From: JACVRX01 sp963831385
Lineage (GTDB): Bacteria > Actinomycetota > Actinomycetes > Jiangellales > Jiangellaceae
Direction of reading: 5' to 3'
Assembly: GCA_963831385.1 (NCBI GenBank)
Contig: CAWHPW010000006.1
Coordinates: 62,001 to 126,000, forward strand
DNA length: 64,000 nt
The notes beneath the pieces were generated by a model, which did no database searches, was not told where the DNA came from, and was given only the letters and a program-made list of their open reading frames with translations. The first letter of the stretch is position 1. Every line of letters starts with the position of its first letter. Both the position numbers and the translations under genes were made by a program. Below are positions 34,078 through 43,106 of the stretch, one piece after another.

Positions 34078-34125
34078 CCACAAGTTGTGGAGGACTTACA
34101 CGGTTGTAACTACTACATCTAGGGG
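34078..34125. promoter_or_regulatory. Candidate NrdR box and nearby inverted repeat upstream of nrdR
   Basis: CTACTACATCTAGGGG (34110-34125) fits the 16-bp NrdR box pattern acaCwAtATaTwGtgt at most informative positions and resembles Streptomyces boxes. A perfect inverted repeat CCACAA-G-TTGTGG lies at 34078-34090; it does not align well as a second box. Both are 110-157 nt upstream of the nrdR start. This would let NrdR control its own operon with nrdJ. The remaining gap 33969-34248 shows no gene. Confidence 0.55.
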
Positions 34126-34248
34126 TAACCGTATGTCTCCCGCGTCCATCTGCGCAACCGGTATCGAGCTCGTCTTCGGACCGGATCCATCGCCGCAGGT
34201 CATGCCCTCGCGACACCCTTCGGCTCGGCGTGTCGCAACCTGCTTCGC

Positions 34249-34689
34249 CTACCGGCGCGGCACTACCAAGACGTCGCCCGGACGGATGTCTGCCCCCGAT
34301 GCCAAGCCGTTCAGATCGGCGATGGCATCGACGAGCACCCGAGGGTCGGCACTGCCATCGATGGACTGTGCCAACTCCCACAATGTGCCCCCCGGCTCGA
34401 CGACCACCGTCGTGGTCGCCGTCGGCCGGTCCGAGGCCGTACTACCCGACTGAATGATCGGTACCGCAGCGGCGACGGCCAACGCCAACCAGGTCAGTGC
34501 CACCACCACTCTTCCGCGTGCCGTCAGTCGAGAACCGCGCACGTCCGGTGCGAACGAGTGATCACACCTCGCGGCTCTCGGCGCGGCACCGACCCGGCGA
34601 CGCGATCCGTCGAGGCCGCGGATCACCCGCACGGTGGCTTCGGCCCGTGTCACCGGTCGAGTTGTCGCCAGGATCGTCACAGTTGTCAT
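34249..34689 (-). CDS. LysM-domain membrane protein, ChiZ/DivS-type SOS cell-division inhibitor
   Basis: 146 residues from ATG 34689, preceded by GGAGG. A basic cytoplasmic N-terminus is followed by one helix (VVVALTWLALAVAAAVPII, about residues 60-78) and a C-terminal LysM domain (VVVEPGGTLWELAQ...NGLASGADIRPGDVLVVPRR) that should contact peptidoglycan. By position between nrdR and divergent lexA it corresponds to M. tuberculosis Rv2719c (ChiZ) and C. glutamicum DivS, which block division during DNA damage. Two abutting LexA boxes lie 22-53 nt upstream of its start, supporting SOS control. The N-terminal half is poorly conserved, so exact function is inferred. Confidence 0.82.
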   Translation of the reverse strand: MTTVTILATTRPVTRAEATVRVIRGLDGSRRRVGAAPRAARCDHSFAPDVRGSRLTARGRVVVALTWLALAVAAAVPIIQSGSTASDRPTATTTVVVEPGGTLWELAQSIDGSADPRVLVDAIADLNGLASGADIRPGDVLVVPRR

Positions 34690-34710
34690 CGCGGCCTCCG
34701 GTAGCCGTAC

Positions 34711-34742
34711 TCGTACAATCGTTCGATCGAACGCACGTACGA
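34711..34742. promoter_or_regulatory. Two abutting LexA (SOS) boxes before the LysM gene
   Basis: TCGTACAATCGTTCGA (34711-34726) and TCGAACGCACGTACGA (34727-34742) each match the actinobacterial consensus TCGAAC-N4-GTTCGA with a single mismatch, and they are directly adjacent, 16 bp centre to centre. They are closer to the LysM gene (start 34689) than to lexA (start 34882). Confidence 0.8.
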
Positions 34743-34778
34743 GTTGTACAACGTGGGTCTGACAAAGTCGAGACACGT

Positions 34779-34794
34779 TCGAACAGGTGTTTGA
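34779..34794. promoter_or_regulatory. LexA (SOS) box before lexA
   Basis: TCGAACAGGTGTTTGA matches TCGAAC-N4-GTTCGA with one mismatch. It lies 88 nt upstream of the lexA GTG and would serve autorepression; it could also contribute to the divergent LysM gene. Confidence 0.82.
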
Positions 34795-34881
34795 TCGTGT
34801 CGGCCGACACGACTACCGTCGGAGCCGAAGGAACTCGCCGAACCCGGCGATCACGACTCGAAAGGGCCAGAGGAGGCCGGT

Positions 34882-35595
34882 GTGGGCAGGCAGCGCGGAG
34901 AGGACCCGGAAGCGGGCGGCACGGTCCACCCTTTCCCTGACACGTCGCAGGATCCCGAAGGACTCACCCCTCGCCAGCGCCGCGTGCTCGACGTCATTCG
35001 CGACGCGCTCGAGCGTCGTGGGTATCCGCCGTCGATGCGCGAGATCGGCAAGGCAGCCGGGCTGGCCAGCCCGTCGAGCGTCTCCCATCAGCTGCATGCG
35101 CTCGAGGCGAAGGGCTACATCCGCCGAGACGCCAACCTGCCGCGAGCACTCGAAGTGCTCGGCCCGGGTGATCTTCCGTCCGTCTCGGCGACCGACGAGA
35201 CCGATCGCGATCAGCGTCCGGCCCCGTCGTACGTGCCCGTCGTGGGCCGCATCGCGGCCGGTGGGCCGGTGCTCGCCGAGCAGGCCGTCGAGGATGTCTT
35301 CCCGCTCCCTCGCCAACTCGTCGGCGAAGGCACGCTGTTCATGTTGCGCGTCACCGGCGATTCGATGATCGACGTCGCCATCTGCGACGGTGACTGGGTT
35401 GTCGTGAGACAGCAACCAGTCGCCGAGAATGGCGAGATCGTCGCGGCGATGATCGAGGGCGAGGCGACGGTCAAGACCTACCGACGCCGCGACGATCAGG
35501 TCTGGCTGATGCCCCACAACCCCGCCTACGATCCGATCGACGGTGCCGAGGCGACGATTCTCGGCCGCGTCGTCGCGGTGTTGAGAAGGGTTTGA
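34882..35595 (+). CDS. lexA: SOS repressor LexA
   Basis: 237 residues from GTG 34882 with AGGAGG upstream. N-terminal winged helix (LTPRQRRVLDVIRDAL, recognition helix SPSSVSHQLHALEAKG) and C-terminal S24 latent protease: cleavage site Ala126-Gly127 in RIAAGGP, catalytic Ser161 (GDSMID) and Lys198 (ATVKTY). RecA filaments trigger self-cleavage and derepression. Boxes are found at its own promoter, before the LysM gene and before recA at the right of the window. Confidence 0.97.
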   Translation: MGRQRGEDPEAGGTVHPFPDTSQDPEGLTPRQRRVLDVIRDALERRGYPPSMREIGKAAGLASPSSVSHQLHALEAKGYIRRDANLPRALEVLGPGDLPSVSATDETDRDQRPAPSYVPVVGRIAAGGPVLAEQAVEDVFPLPRQLVGEGTLFMLRVTGDSMIDVAICDGDWVVVRQQPVAENGEIVAAMIEGEATVKTYRRRDDQVWLMPHNPAYDPIDGAEATILGRVVAVLRRV

Positions 35596-35672
35596 GGACC
35601 AGCCGCAACGCATCTATCGCGCGGTCCCTGGGTATGGCGCGGGCCGGTCGTCGATGAACAAGAGCGAGCTGG

Positions 35673-37685
35673 TCAAGGCCCTGCGGAACCACTGAGCGCC
35701 GGTAGCTCGGCGAGTCGCTGCAACGCTGCCAAGACCAGCTGCCGATCGGTGGTGAACCACATCGGTGGCAGCGAGGCCCGCAGGAACGCACCGTAGCGGG
35801 CGAGGACCAGCCTCGGGTCGAGAACCGCGACGACTCCCCGATCGCTGGCACCGCGGATCAACCGGCCCGCTCCTTGAGCGAGTAACAGCGCGGCGTGGGT
35901 TGCCGCCACGGACATGAAGCCGTTCCCGCCCGCGCGCTCTACTGCCAACTGCCGCGCTGAGTGGAGTGGATCGTCCGGGCGGGGGAACGGGACCCGATCG
36001 ATCACGACCAGTTGGCAGGCGCCGCCGGGCACGTCGACGCCTTGCCACAGTGACAACGTGCCGAACAACGACGTCTGCTCTTCCTCGGCGAACCGTCGTA
36101 CCAGCGTGGCTACCACGTCTTCGCCCTGGCACAGCACCGGGAGATCGGGAGCACGCGCTCGCAAGTCCGCCGCGGCCTCCTCAGCCGCGCGCCGGGAAGA
36201 GAACAGGCCAAGAGTGCGCCCCCCGGCGGCGGTCATGAGTTCGGCCAGCGCATCCAGGGCCGCCGGCCGCAGACCGTCGCGCCCTGGTGGGGGGAGTTCT
36301 CGGGCGACGTACAGAATCGCCTGCCTTCCGTAATCGAAGGGCGAGCCCACGTCGAGCCCGCGATACGCCGGCGCTTCGTCACCGGTCAGCCCGAAGGACT
36401 TCGCGATCGCGTCGAACGAGCCGCCGAGTTGCATCGTCGCGGAGGTCGCCACGACGGTCGACGACCCGAACAGTCGGTCGCGCAGCAACGTCGCGACCGA
36501 AAGCGGTGCGATCCGCAGCCTGCGCGCACCTCGGTCTCGGTCCCGGTCCTCGACCCAGACGACGTCGCCTTCGGCGTGAACCGCCATCCGTTCAGCGATC
36601 CCGAAGATCTCGTCGACCATCGCTTTCGCCGCCCGTCGACCAGCTTCGACATCGGGTTCACGATCGGTGCCGGCTCCGGTCGCGAATCCCGACTGAACTG
36701 TGCGCGCAGCGTCACGGACGGCCCTGACCGATGCCGACAAGCCATCAGACAACACATCGAGTCGACCTGGCTCCACCTCGGCGAGCGCACGGCGCAGAAT
36801 CTCTGCACCCTCCGCCAGCTTGTCGACCACGTCGGATCCGACGAAAGTGCGGGACCGCTTGGCCGCCCGTTCGACCAAGCCGGGCCACAGGTCCGCCGTG
36901 GCGATGCTCGTGACCCGGGCCGCGAGTTCGTGGCCCTCGTCAACGACAACGACGTCGTGATCAGGCAGGACCGGTATGCCTTCCAAGGCGTCGATCGCGA
37001 GGAGCGCGTGGTTGGTGACGACGATGTCCACGTCGCCGGCGCGTTCCCTGGCCTGTTCGGCGAAGCATTCCGCACCATATGGACACTTGCCGGCGCCCAA
37101 GCACTCCCGCGCGCTCACCGAGACCTGGGTCCAGGCGCGGTCGCTGATGCCCGGTTCAAGCCGATCCCGATCCCCCGTCCCACCGCCCGATGCCTGTTCC
37201 TCGGCCCAGTCGCGGGCTCGGACCACCTCTGCACCCACTGCCGTCGATGACACCTCGGCGATCGGTACCAGCTCACCCTGGTCGTCCGGCACACCCTCCC
37301 GGACCCGGTGCAGGCAGGCGTAGTTCGACCGACCTTTCAACGTGGCCCATGCGAACGGACGACCCAGTTCTGGCTCCACTGCGCCGGCCAGCAACGGCAG
37401 GTCACGATCGACGAGCTGCGCCTGCAAGGCCAGTGTGGCAGTGGCGACAACGGCCGGTTTGCCGGACGCGTCGGCGTAGAGCAGCGCTGGCACGAGGTAA
37501 GCGAGTGACTTGCCCGTTCCGGTTCCTGCCTGCACCAGCAGGTGTTCAGCTCCCGTCCAGGCTGTGGCCACGGCCTCGGCCATCTCCACCTGACCGCGAC
37601 GCTCGTCGCCGCCCAGCGCGTCGACCGCCGCGCTGAGCAGCTTGCGGACCCGATCTGGGGCCAGGGCTTCGGACTCGTCGTCCAC
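35673..37685 (-). CDS. DinG/XPD-type ATP-dependent DNA helicase
   Basis: 670 residues. Superfamily 2 helicase with Walker A (VQAGTGTGKSLAYLVP), DEGH box (VVVDEGHEL), motif III/IV region (VVATSATMQLGG), and C-terminal motif VI (AQGAGRLIRGASDRG). Four cysteines (YACLH and ECLGAGKCPYGAECF) between motifs I and II match the iron-sulfur cluster of the XPD/DinG/YoaA group, which unwinds 5'-to-3' and clears R-loops or forks. It converges on lexA. No LexA box is visible before its start at 37685. Confidence 0.9.
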   Translation of the reverse strand: MDDESEALAPDRVRKLLSAAVDALGGDERRGQVEMAEAVATAWTGAEHLLVQAGTGTGKSLAYLVPALLYADASGKPAVVATATLALQAQLVDRDLPLLAGAVEPELGRPFAWATLKGRSNYACLHRVREGVPDDQGELVPIAEVSSTAVGAEVVRARDWAEEQASGGGTGDRDRLEPGISDRAWTQVSVSARECLGAGKCPYGAECFAEQARERAGDVDIVVTNHALLAIDALEGIPVLPDHDVVVVDEGHELAARVTSIATADLWPGLVERAAKRSRTFVGSDVVDKLAEGAEILRRALAEVEPGRLDVLSDGLSASVRAVRDAARTVQSGFATGAGTDREPDVEAGRRAAKAMVDEIFGIAERMAVHAEGDVVWVEDRDRDRGARRLRIAPLSVATLLRDRLFGSSTVVATSATMQLGGSFDAIAKSFGLTGDEAPAYRGLDVGSPFDYGRQAILYVARELPPPGRDGLRPAALDALAELMTAAGGRTLGLFSSRRAAEEAAADLRARAPDLPVLCQGEDVVATLVRRFAEEEQTSLFGTLSLWQGVDVPGGACQLVVIDRVPFPRPDDPLHSARQLAVERAGGNGFMSVAATHAALLLAQGAGRLIRGASDRGVVAVLDPRLVLARYGAFLRASLPPMWFTTDRQLVLAALQRLAELPALSGSAGP

Positions 37686-37758
37686 CTGGTCACGCTATCG
37701 GGCCTACCGTGACGATCCCGTGGGCCAAGGTTCACGGCCTCGTGATGGGATCGACGTC

Positions 37759-39612
37759 GTGAAAACTGCCTATGCCGCCGTGCCGCTGATCCCTCGAGAC
37801 GTCCTGTTCGGCAATCCCGAGCGGGTCTCCCCCGCGCTGTCCCCCGACGGCACACATCTGGGGTTCATCGCCCCAGAGGACGGCGTTCTCAATGTCTGGG
37901 TTGGCCCTGCAGAGGCCCCGTCCGCGGCCAAACCGGTGACCCACGACAGAGGTCGCGGAATCCGAACATTCACGTTCTGCCACGACGACCGGACGCTGGT
38001 GTACCTGCAGGACACCGACGGCAACGAGGACTGGCGGTTGTACCGGCTCGACCTGGGCACCGGCGAATCGCATCTCGTCACACCGGGCGACGGAGCTCAG
38101 GCGATGGTGCTCGCGCACAATCGCTGGCATCCGACCACCATGCTGGTCGGGCTCAACGCCGACAATCCGATGCTGCACGATGTCTACCGCCTCGACCTCG
38201 AGAGCGGAGCATTCGACAAGATCGAGCCCAATCCCGGATACGCCTCCTGGCTCATCGATTCCGATCTCGCTGTACGTGGCGGCGTCGTGATAACGCCCGA
38301 CGGCGGCGCGGTGGTCCATCTTCGGGATATGGCGACCGGCCGCGACGAACCCTGGCTCGACATTCCCAGCGAGGATCTTGTGACGACGGGCGTCTACGGC
38401 TTCAGCCGGGACGGCTCGACGGCCTACCTGCTATCCAGCGTGGGCGTCAACGCGTCTCGCCTGTCGCGGGTGGACCTGTCAACCGGCGCCGAGACCGTCC
38501 TCGCGGAGCAGTCCGAGCACGACGTCGCCTATGTGCTCTCGGACCCGGACACGCTGGAGCCGCAGTCAGCGGTCTTCCTCGCCGAGCGCGAGCAGTGGGT
38601 CCACCTCGAACCGACGCTCGGCGCCGAGATCGATGCGCTGCGCGCGAGATTGCCGGGCGAGATCGGCATCTCCCGATCCGAACGGACCGACCGGCGCTGG
38701 CTGGTGTCCGACACGCCATCGGACGGGCCGGTGCGTTACTACGTGTACAACCGAGACGACACGTCGCTGACCTTCTTGTTCGCCCACAAGCCCGCCCTGG
38801 ACGAGTACGACCTTGCGACGATGCAGCCGTTTTCGTTCCTGGCACGCGACGGCCTCACCATCCACGGCTACGTGACCTACCCACCCGGTGTCGAGCCGGC
38901 CGGATTGCCCGCCGTCGTGGACGTGCACGGAGGACCGTGGTACCGCGACGTATGGGGCTACGACCCCGAGGCGCAATGGCTGGCCAACCGCGGCTACGCC
39001 TGCGTCCAGGTCAACTACCGCGGATCCACTGGGTACGGCAAGGCTTTCGGCAACGCCGGTGACCGGGAGTGGGGGCGCGCGATGCACACCGACCTGCTCG
39101 ACGCGGTCGCGCACCTCGTCGCCGAGGGCCGCATCGACGGCGCCCGAGTCGGCATCTACGGCGGGTCGTACGGCGGATACGCCGCGCTGGTCGGAGCCGC
39201 ATTCACTCCCGAGGTCTTTCGCTGCGCAGTGGAAATGGTGGGACCGTCGAGCCTCATCACGCTGATCGAGTCGGTGCCGGAGTATTGGAAGCCGATGATC
39301 GCGTTGTTCCACGCCAAGGTCGGCAACCCCGAGACCGAGCGAGACTTTCTCTGGGAACGCTCGCCGCTGTCCCGGGTCGACAACATCACGATCCCGCTGC
39401 TCATCGCCCAAGGGAAGAACGACCCACGGGTCACGGTCGTCGAAGCCGAGCAGATCGTGGCGGCGCTGACCGAGAAGGGCATCGACCACGAATACCTGCT
39501 GTTCGAGGACGAGGGTCATGGTCTGGCCCGGCCAGAGAACCGCGAGCGCTTTTATGCCGCCGTCGAGCGATTCCTCGCCCAGCACCTGGGCGGCCGCCAG
39601 CAACCGGACTGA
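37759..39612 (+). CDS. S9 family prolyl oligopeptidase-type peptidase
   Basis: 617 residues from GTG 37759. N-terminal beta-propeller with repeated strands (SPALSPDGTHLGFIAPEDGVLNVWV; FTFCHDDRTLVYLQD) and a C-terminal alpha/beta hydrolase: nucleophile Ser470 in YGGSYGGYAAL, Asp555 in GKNDPRV, His587 in DEGHGLARPEN. No signal peptide, so cytoplasmic cleavage of short peptides is expected. It stands alone between the helicase gene and the convergent glycoside hydrolase operon. Confidence 0.88.
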   Translation: MKTAYAAVPLIPRDVLFGNPERVSPALSPDGTHLGFIAPEDGVLNVWVGPAEAPSAAKPVTHDRGRGIRTFTFCHDDRTLVYLQDTDGNEDWRLYRLDLGTGESHLVTPGDGAQAMVLAHNRWHPTTMLVGLNADNPMLHDVYRLDLESGAFDKIEPNPGYASWLIDSDLAVRGGVVITPDGGAVVHLRDMATGRDEPWLDIPSEDLVTTGVYGFSRDGSTAYLLSSVGVNASRLSRVDLSTGAETVLAEQSEHDVAYVLSDPDTLEPQSAVFLAEREQWVHLEPTLGAEIDALRARLPGEIGISRSERTDRRWLVSDTPSDGPVRYYVYNRDDTSLTFLFAHKPALDEYDLATMQPFSFLARDGLTIHGYVTYPPGVEPAGLPAVVDVHGGPWYRDVWGYDPEAQWLANRGYACVQVNYRGSTGYGKAFGNAGDREWGRAMHTDLLDAVAHLVAEGRIDGARVGIYGGSYGGYAALVGAAFTPEVFRCAVEMVGPSSLITLIESVPEYWKPMIALFHAKVGNPETERDFLWERSPLSRVDNITIPLLIAQGKNDPRVTVVEAEQIVAALTEKGIDHEYLLFEDEGHGLARPENRERFYAAVERFLAQHLGGRQQPD

Positions 39613-39656
39613 CTGGCAACACCTCGGGGTTCCTTCCCGCTGTCAATGATCACAGG

Positions 39657-41489
39657 TCAGGCTTCAGGGGTCAGCTCCAGATACGCGATCCCTGGCATTG
39701 GCAGGTCGAAGTCGACGACGAGCTCGTCCGCAGGGTCGAACGACCGCGCTGGATGCAACTCGTCGAGCTGGTCGGCCTGGGCCAGCAGGGCCCACTGGGC
39801 ATCGTCCGGCCAGTCGGCACCACCGCCGATCCGCTCCCAGGCACTGCTGATGTTCGAATGCTCCGCATCGACCCGGAAGTGGCGCAGCAGGTATGGCACG
39901 CCATCCAGGCCGGTGACGCGAGCGGTGATTCGGCGGGCAAGTGCGTCGTCACCGTCTGCCTTGCTCTGGTCGAGGGTGCCATTCCACATGAGTACCCCTA
40001 CCGTGCCATCGTCCCGGCGGGCCGCCAGTGCCTCGACGAGCGATCCTCCCCCGTCCCCGGTCACGGTGACGTCGAGCCGGCGCGGACCGAGCCGCTCCAG
40101 CAACTCCAGTGCCCACCATCGCGGCTTGCGCAGGTCTCCAACGCTCCGCAGCCCGAAGCCCCCATGCAGCAATGCCGGCGGCCGGCCGAGCTCCTCGAAG
40201 TGGTCCGAGACCACCCAGTACGAGAGAGCCTCGATCCGGCCCATTGCTGATGCCATCCCGCGGAGCAAGAAGGCTGCCCCGAAGACCGAGTCGCTCGCCG
40301 AGTCGAAATGTGCTGGGCTCACCCCCCATTCGGTCCACCACAGCGGTGTTCCGGTCCGGCCGCGGCGGCCCAGAAGAGGCCGCAGGTCCAGCGGCGGGCT
40401 GCCGTAGGTGTGAGTGGACACGAAGTCCAGCGGCACGCCATTGGTGTCAGCATGGGCCAGGGTCTGCTCGACCCAGCCGGCCGCCGCCGACGCAGGACCG
40501 CCGACCCGCAGCGCCGGGTCGACTGACCGGATGGCCGCTGCCGCAAGGTCATACAGCCGGAAATACTCCTCCGGCGTTCCGGCCCAGAACACCTCCAGGT
40601 TGGGCTCGTTCCAGACCTCGAACGACCAATGGCGACGCACCTCCTCGCGTCCGTACCTGTCGACCAGGTGTGCGGTGAGGCCGCGGACGAGCTCGCGCCA
40701 TCGGTCCCAATCCCGCGGGGGGGACACGATGGCCTGGTAGTCGAAAACCGTCTTGGTCGGGTCGGCGGCGAGGTCACGAGGCATGAACGACAACTCGACG
40801 ACAGGCGTCAGGCCAAGCTCACGCACCGTGTCGTAGACCCGGTCGACGCCGGTGTAGTCGTATACCGGCTGCCCGTCCACCTCGCGGTACACACCGAGGT
40901 CGTCACACAGGATCCCGTGCGCCCGCACAGCCTGGACGCCCAGCACGTCATGAGCCGCCCGCAACGCCGCCTGCAGCTCTGCACCGATCGGTCGGCCACC
41001 GGAACGGTCGCTGCAGAGCACATGGGACAGATGCTCAGACCCGATCATCGCCCGCCACGGTCGCTGGAGATCGCCGACCACCCTGGCCGCGTCAACGATC
41101 ACGTCCACGGCACCGGTTTCAGTCACGTTCTCGGTCGCGGCGACGGGATCTGACCACGAGCCGATGGAGTCGACGTCGACCACGGCCGCCACCGTGTACC
41201 AGCGCTGCTCGTCGCCATCCCTGGTCGTGTCGCAGTAAGGCCCGTGCGGGACCGCGAGCACGTCCCGGCCGCCGTGATCCAGCGATTCGAACGGGCCGTC
41301 CGGACCGGGCGCCACGTGGACGAGGTAGCCGGCTGCGCCCTCCACCGGCTCCCATCGAAGCGTCACCTGACCACGACCGGATGACACGCGAATTCGCTGC
41401 GGAGGTGCCAGTGCCACCTCCTCGCCCTGACCAGTATCGCCACTGCGGCGCCCGATCCGGGTTTCCCAGTCCGAGCGCGCGCCGCTCAC
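39657..41489 (-). CDS. GH39-like glycoside hydrolase with N-terminal fibronectin III-like module
   Basis: 610 residues from GTG 41489 (GTGA overlap with the upstream gene). A short FnIII-like module (about 30-118: QRIRVSSGRGQVTLRWEPVEGAAGYLV) precedes a TIM-barrel with acid/base Glu295 in EVWNEPN and nucleophile Glu387 in WWTEWG, as in GH39 beta-xylosidases and iduronidases, then a beta-sandwich. No signal peptide, so it should act on sugars after import. Family members differ in substrate and this one cannot be assigned. Last gene of the LacI-controlled operon. Confidence 0.8.
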   Translation of the reverse strand: MSGARSDWETRIGRRSGDTGQGEEVALAPPQRIRVSSGRGQVTLRWEPVEGAAGYLVHVAPGPDGPFESLDHGGRDVLAVPHGPYCDTTRDGDEQRWYTVAAVVDVDSIGSWSDPVAATENVTETGAVDVIVDAARVVGDLQRPWRAMIGSEHLSHVLCSDRSGGRPIGAELQAALRAAHDVLGVQAVRAHGILCDDLGVYREVDGQPVYDYTGVDRVYDTVRELGLTPVVELSFMPRDLAADPTKTVFDYQAIVSPPRDWDRWRELVRGLTAHLVDRYGREEVRRHWSFEVWNEPNLEVFWAGTPEEYFRLYDLAAAAIRSVDPALRVGGPASAAAGWVEQTLAHADTNGVPLDFVSTHTYGSPPLDLRPLLGRRGRTGTPLWWTEWGVSPAHFDSASDSVFGAAFLLRGMASAMGRIEALSYWVVSDHFEELGRPPALLHGGFGLRSVGDLRKPRWWALELLERLGPRRLDVTVTGDGGGSLVEALAARRDDGTVGVLMWNGTLDQSKADGDDALARRITARVTGLDGVPYLLRHFRVDAEHSNISSAWERIGGGADWPDDAQWALLAQADQLDELHPARSFDPADELVVDFDLPMPGIAYLELTPEA

Positions 41490-43093
41490 GGTCGAGCACC
41501 ACCCCCCGAGCCGGACAGGAACGACTCCATGGCCATCAACGGCCGCAGCACGGCCCGGAACTGGCGGTCGACGAAGTACTTCTTGACCACGTCGCTGCGC
41601 AGCTCGTTCCCGATTGCCGCCATGATCATGGCCTGGTCCAGGGCCAGGTATCGCTTGGCCACCGTTCCACTACCCACAGCGACCGCGTCGAAGAACCCCC
41701 CGGCGCCGTAGACATCGAAGTCGCGGCGCAGGTTTGTGAGGTTGGTCAGCACCTCGTCCTTGGCGTACGGCAGCGCCAGGAATACCGCGTGCGGTGTGAC
41801 AACGCCGTCGCCGTAGCCGTCCGGCGGCGGCTGCGGCGGCCGGCACTGGGTTCCGTCGACTGTGAAGAACCCGAGATCAACGGTGGTCCGCTCCTGGTCG
41901 CTGGCATACCCGCCGCCGAACTCGCTGCCCGGATCCATCCCGATGAGGTCGACGCCGTATTCCCGGTAGCCGCCGGCAGGGTTGCTAGACGGCGAGAAGC
42001 CCCAGTAGCCGTAGCCGGCTTCTTCCATCCCGTGCTCGATCTGCCCCTGCACGAACAGCGGGTGGTTGACACCCCACGAGTCCGCTCCCCACTGCGCCTC
42101 GGGCACGAACAGGTCGGGCATCAGCGCCTCGAACATCGAGCCGCCCCAGGTCGGCACGACGTTCATATCGCGGTACTCGTAAGCGCCCTCCCAGACCTGC
42201 ACGCCGAGGTACTCGCGCCATTCACCGATGCCGCCCTGCTCCGTCCAGGACCAGTCGCAGTTGTCCGCCGGGAAGGTCCGCCAAGGGCCGAAGTAGTGCT
42301 CGGGCGGGATCTGGCCAGTCGCGATCCCGATGTACGACGCGATCCGCGGCTCGGAGTTGAACGCCCCGTAGTGGTGGCAGGTGTAGTAGACATCCGGTCC
42401 GCGGTCGCGGTAGTTGCCGAGGATCGAGCAGCCTGGCGGCGGCTCGTCCCAGAACCCGCCGCGAATGAGGCCCACGTCAGGCCCGCCGTGGTAGTCGGGC
42501 TTCGCCAACGGGTCGTAATAGAACCCGAAATCCATGCTGTCGAACAGCGCGTCTGCTTCCTCGCGCAACCGGGGCTCGGCGCTGGCCACGATCTTCAGCG
42601 CTGCCGCTAGCCAGCCGTTGTCGACGCTGGACAGGAACGGGTAGACGGTATTGCCGTCCTCGGGCCAGATACGAAGCACGTCGAGCGTCGTCGGGTCGTA
42701 CCAGTTGTAGAACATGCCGCTGTCGTCGTGCCGGTCGAGTTGCGCCACGGTGCCGAGGGTCTGGCTCATCCGCTGGTATGCCTCGCGCCGGTCGATGATG
42801 CGCAGTTCGCGGGCGACGACCGTGCTCCACAGGTAGCCACCGATGTTGGTCGGAGAGGTATAGGCGCTGCGGGTCGCTGGATCGAGGTTCCCGTTGATGT
42901 TGTCGGCCGGCATCCCGGTCGTGGGTTCGACCATGGCTTCGAACGACGTCCAGGTGTCGCCGGCATAGTCAGCAAGCACTCGGCGGTCCGACTTCGGGCC
43001 GACCGATTCCGATGCGGCAGATGTGCTGGGCACCATGCTCGCTGCTATCGCTGTCGCAACTACTGCTCCGAGGACCAGCTTCAGTGAACGCAT
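41486..43093 (-). CDS. Secreted glucoamylase-like protein (GH144-type fold)
   Basis: 535 residues. A Sec signal peptide (MRSLKLVLGAVVATAIAASM...STSAAS) is clear. The mature part is helix-rich with features of the glycoamylase/GH144 toroid: NIGGYLWSTVVARELRII, WYDPTTLDVLR, the central WGGSMFEALMPDLFVPEAQWG, and GYGYWGFSPSSNP plus DGVVTPHAVFLALPYA. Characterised GH144 enzymes cut beta-1,2-glucans; whether this one does is unknown. Secretion together with an adjacent ABC importer and cytoplasmic GH39 enzyme suggests outside cleavage, uptake, then trimming. Confidence 0.72.
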   Translation of the reverse strand: MRSLKLVLGAVVATAIAASMVPSTSAASESVGPKSDRRVLADYAGDTWTSFEAMVEPTTGMPADNINGNLDPATRSAYTSPTNIGGYLWSTVVARELRIIDRREAYQRMSQTLGTVAQLDRHDDSGMFYNWYDPTTLDVLRIWPEDGNTVYPFLSSVDNGWLAAALKIVASAEPRLREEADALFDSMDFGFYYDPLAKPDYHGGPDVGLIRGGFWDEPPPGCSILGNYRDRGPDVYYTCHHYGAFNSEPRIASYIGIATGQIPPEHYFGPWRTFPADNCDWSWTEQGGIGEWREYLGVQVWEGAYEYRDMNVVPTWGGSMFEALMPDLFVPEAQWGADSWGVNHPLFVQGQIEHGMEEAGYGYWGFSPSSNPAGGYREYGVDLIGMDPGSEFGGGYASDQERTTVDLGFFTVDGTQCRPPQPPPDGYGDGVVTPHAVFLALPYAKDEVLTNLTNLRRDFDVYGAGGFFDAVAVGSGTVAKRYLALDQAMIMAAIGNELRSDVVKKYFVDRQFRAVLRPLMAMESFLSGSGGGARP

Positions 43094-43106
43094 TGCGAAT
43101 CTCCTC

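Noticed and set aside
33397..34083. Upstream extension of the nrdJ frame to 34083, adding about 230 residues
   Set aside because: It runs through the nrdR gene in another frame and across the ribosome-site region; the class II reductase N-terminus aligns from MTETVSGQ at 33396.
34078..34090. Palindrome as a full second NrdR box
   Set aside because: No 16-bp alignment preserves the C4/A6/G13 pattern of the NrdR consensus; kept only as an unexplained inverted repeat.
37686..37758. LexA box before the DinG-type helicase
   Set aside because: No sequence resembling TCGAAC-N4-GTTCGA in the upstream gap, so SOS control of this gene is not supported.
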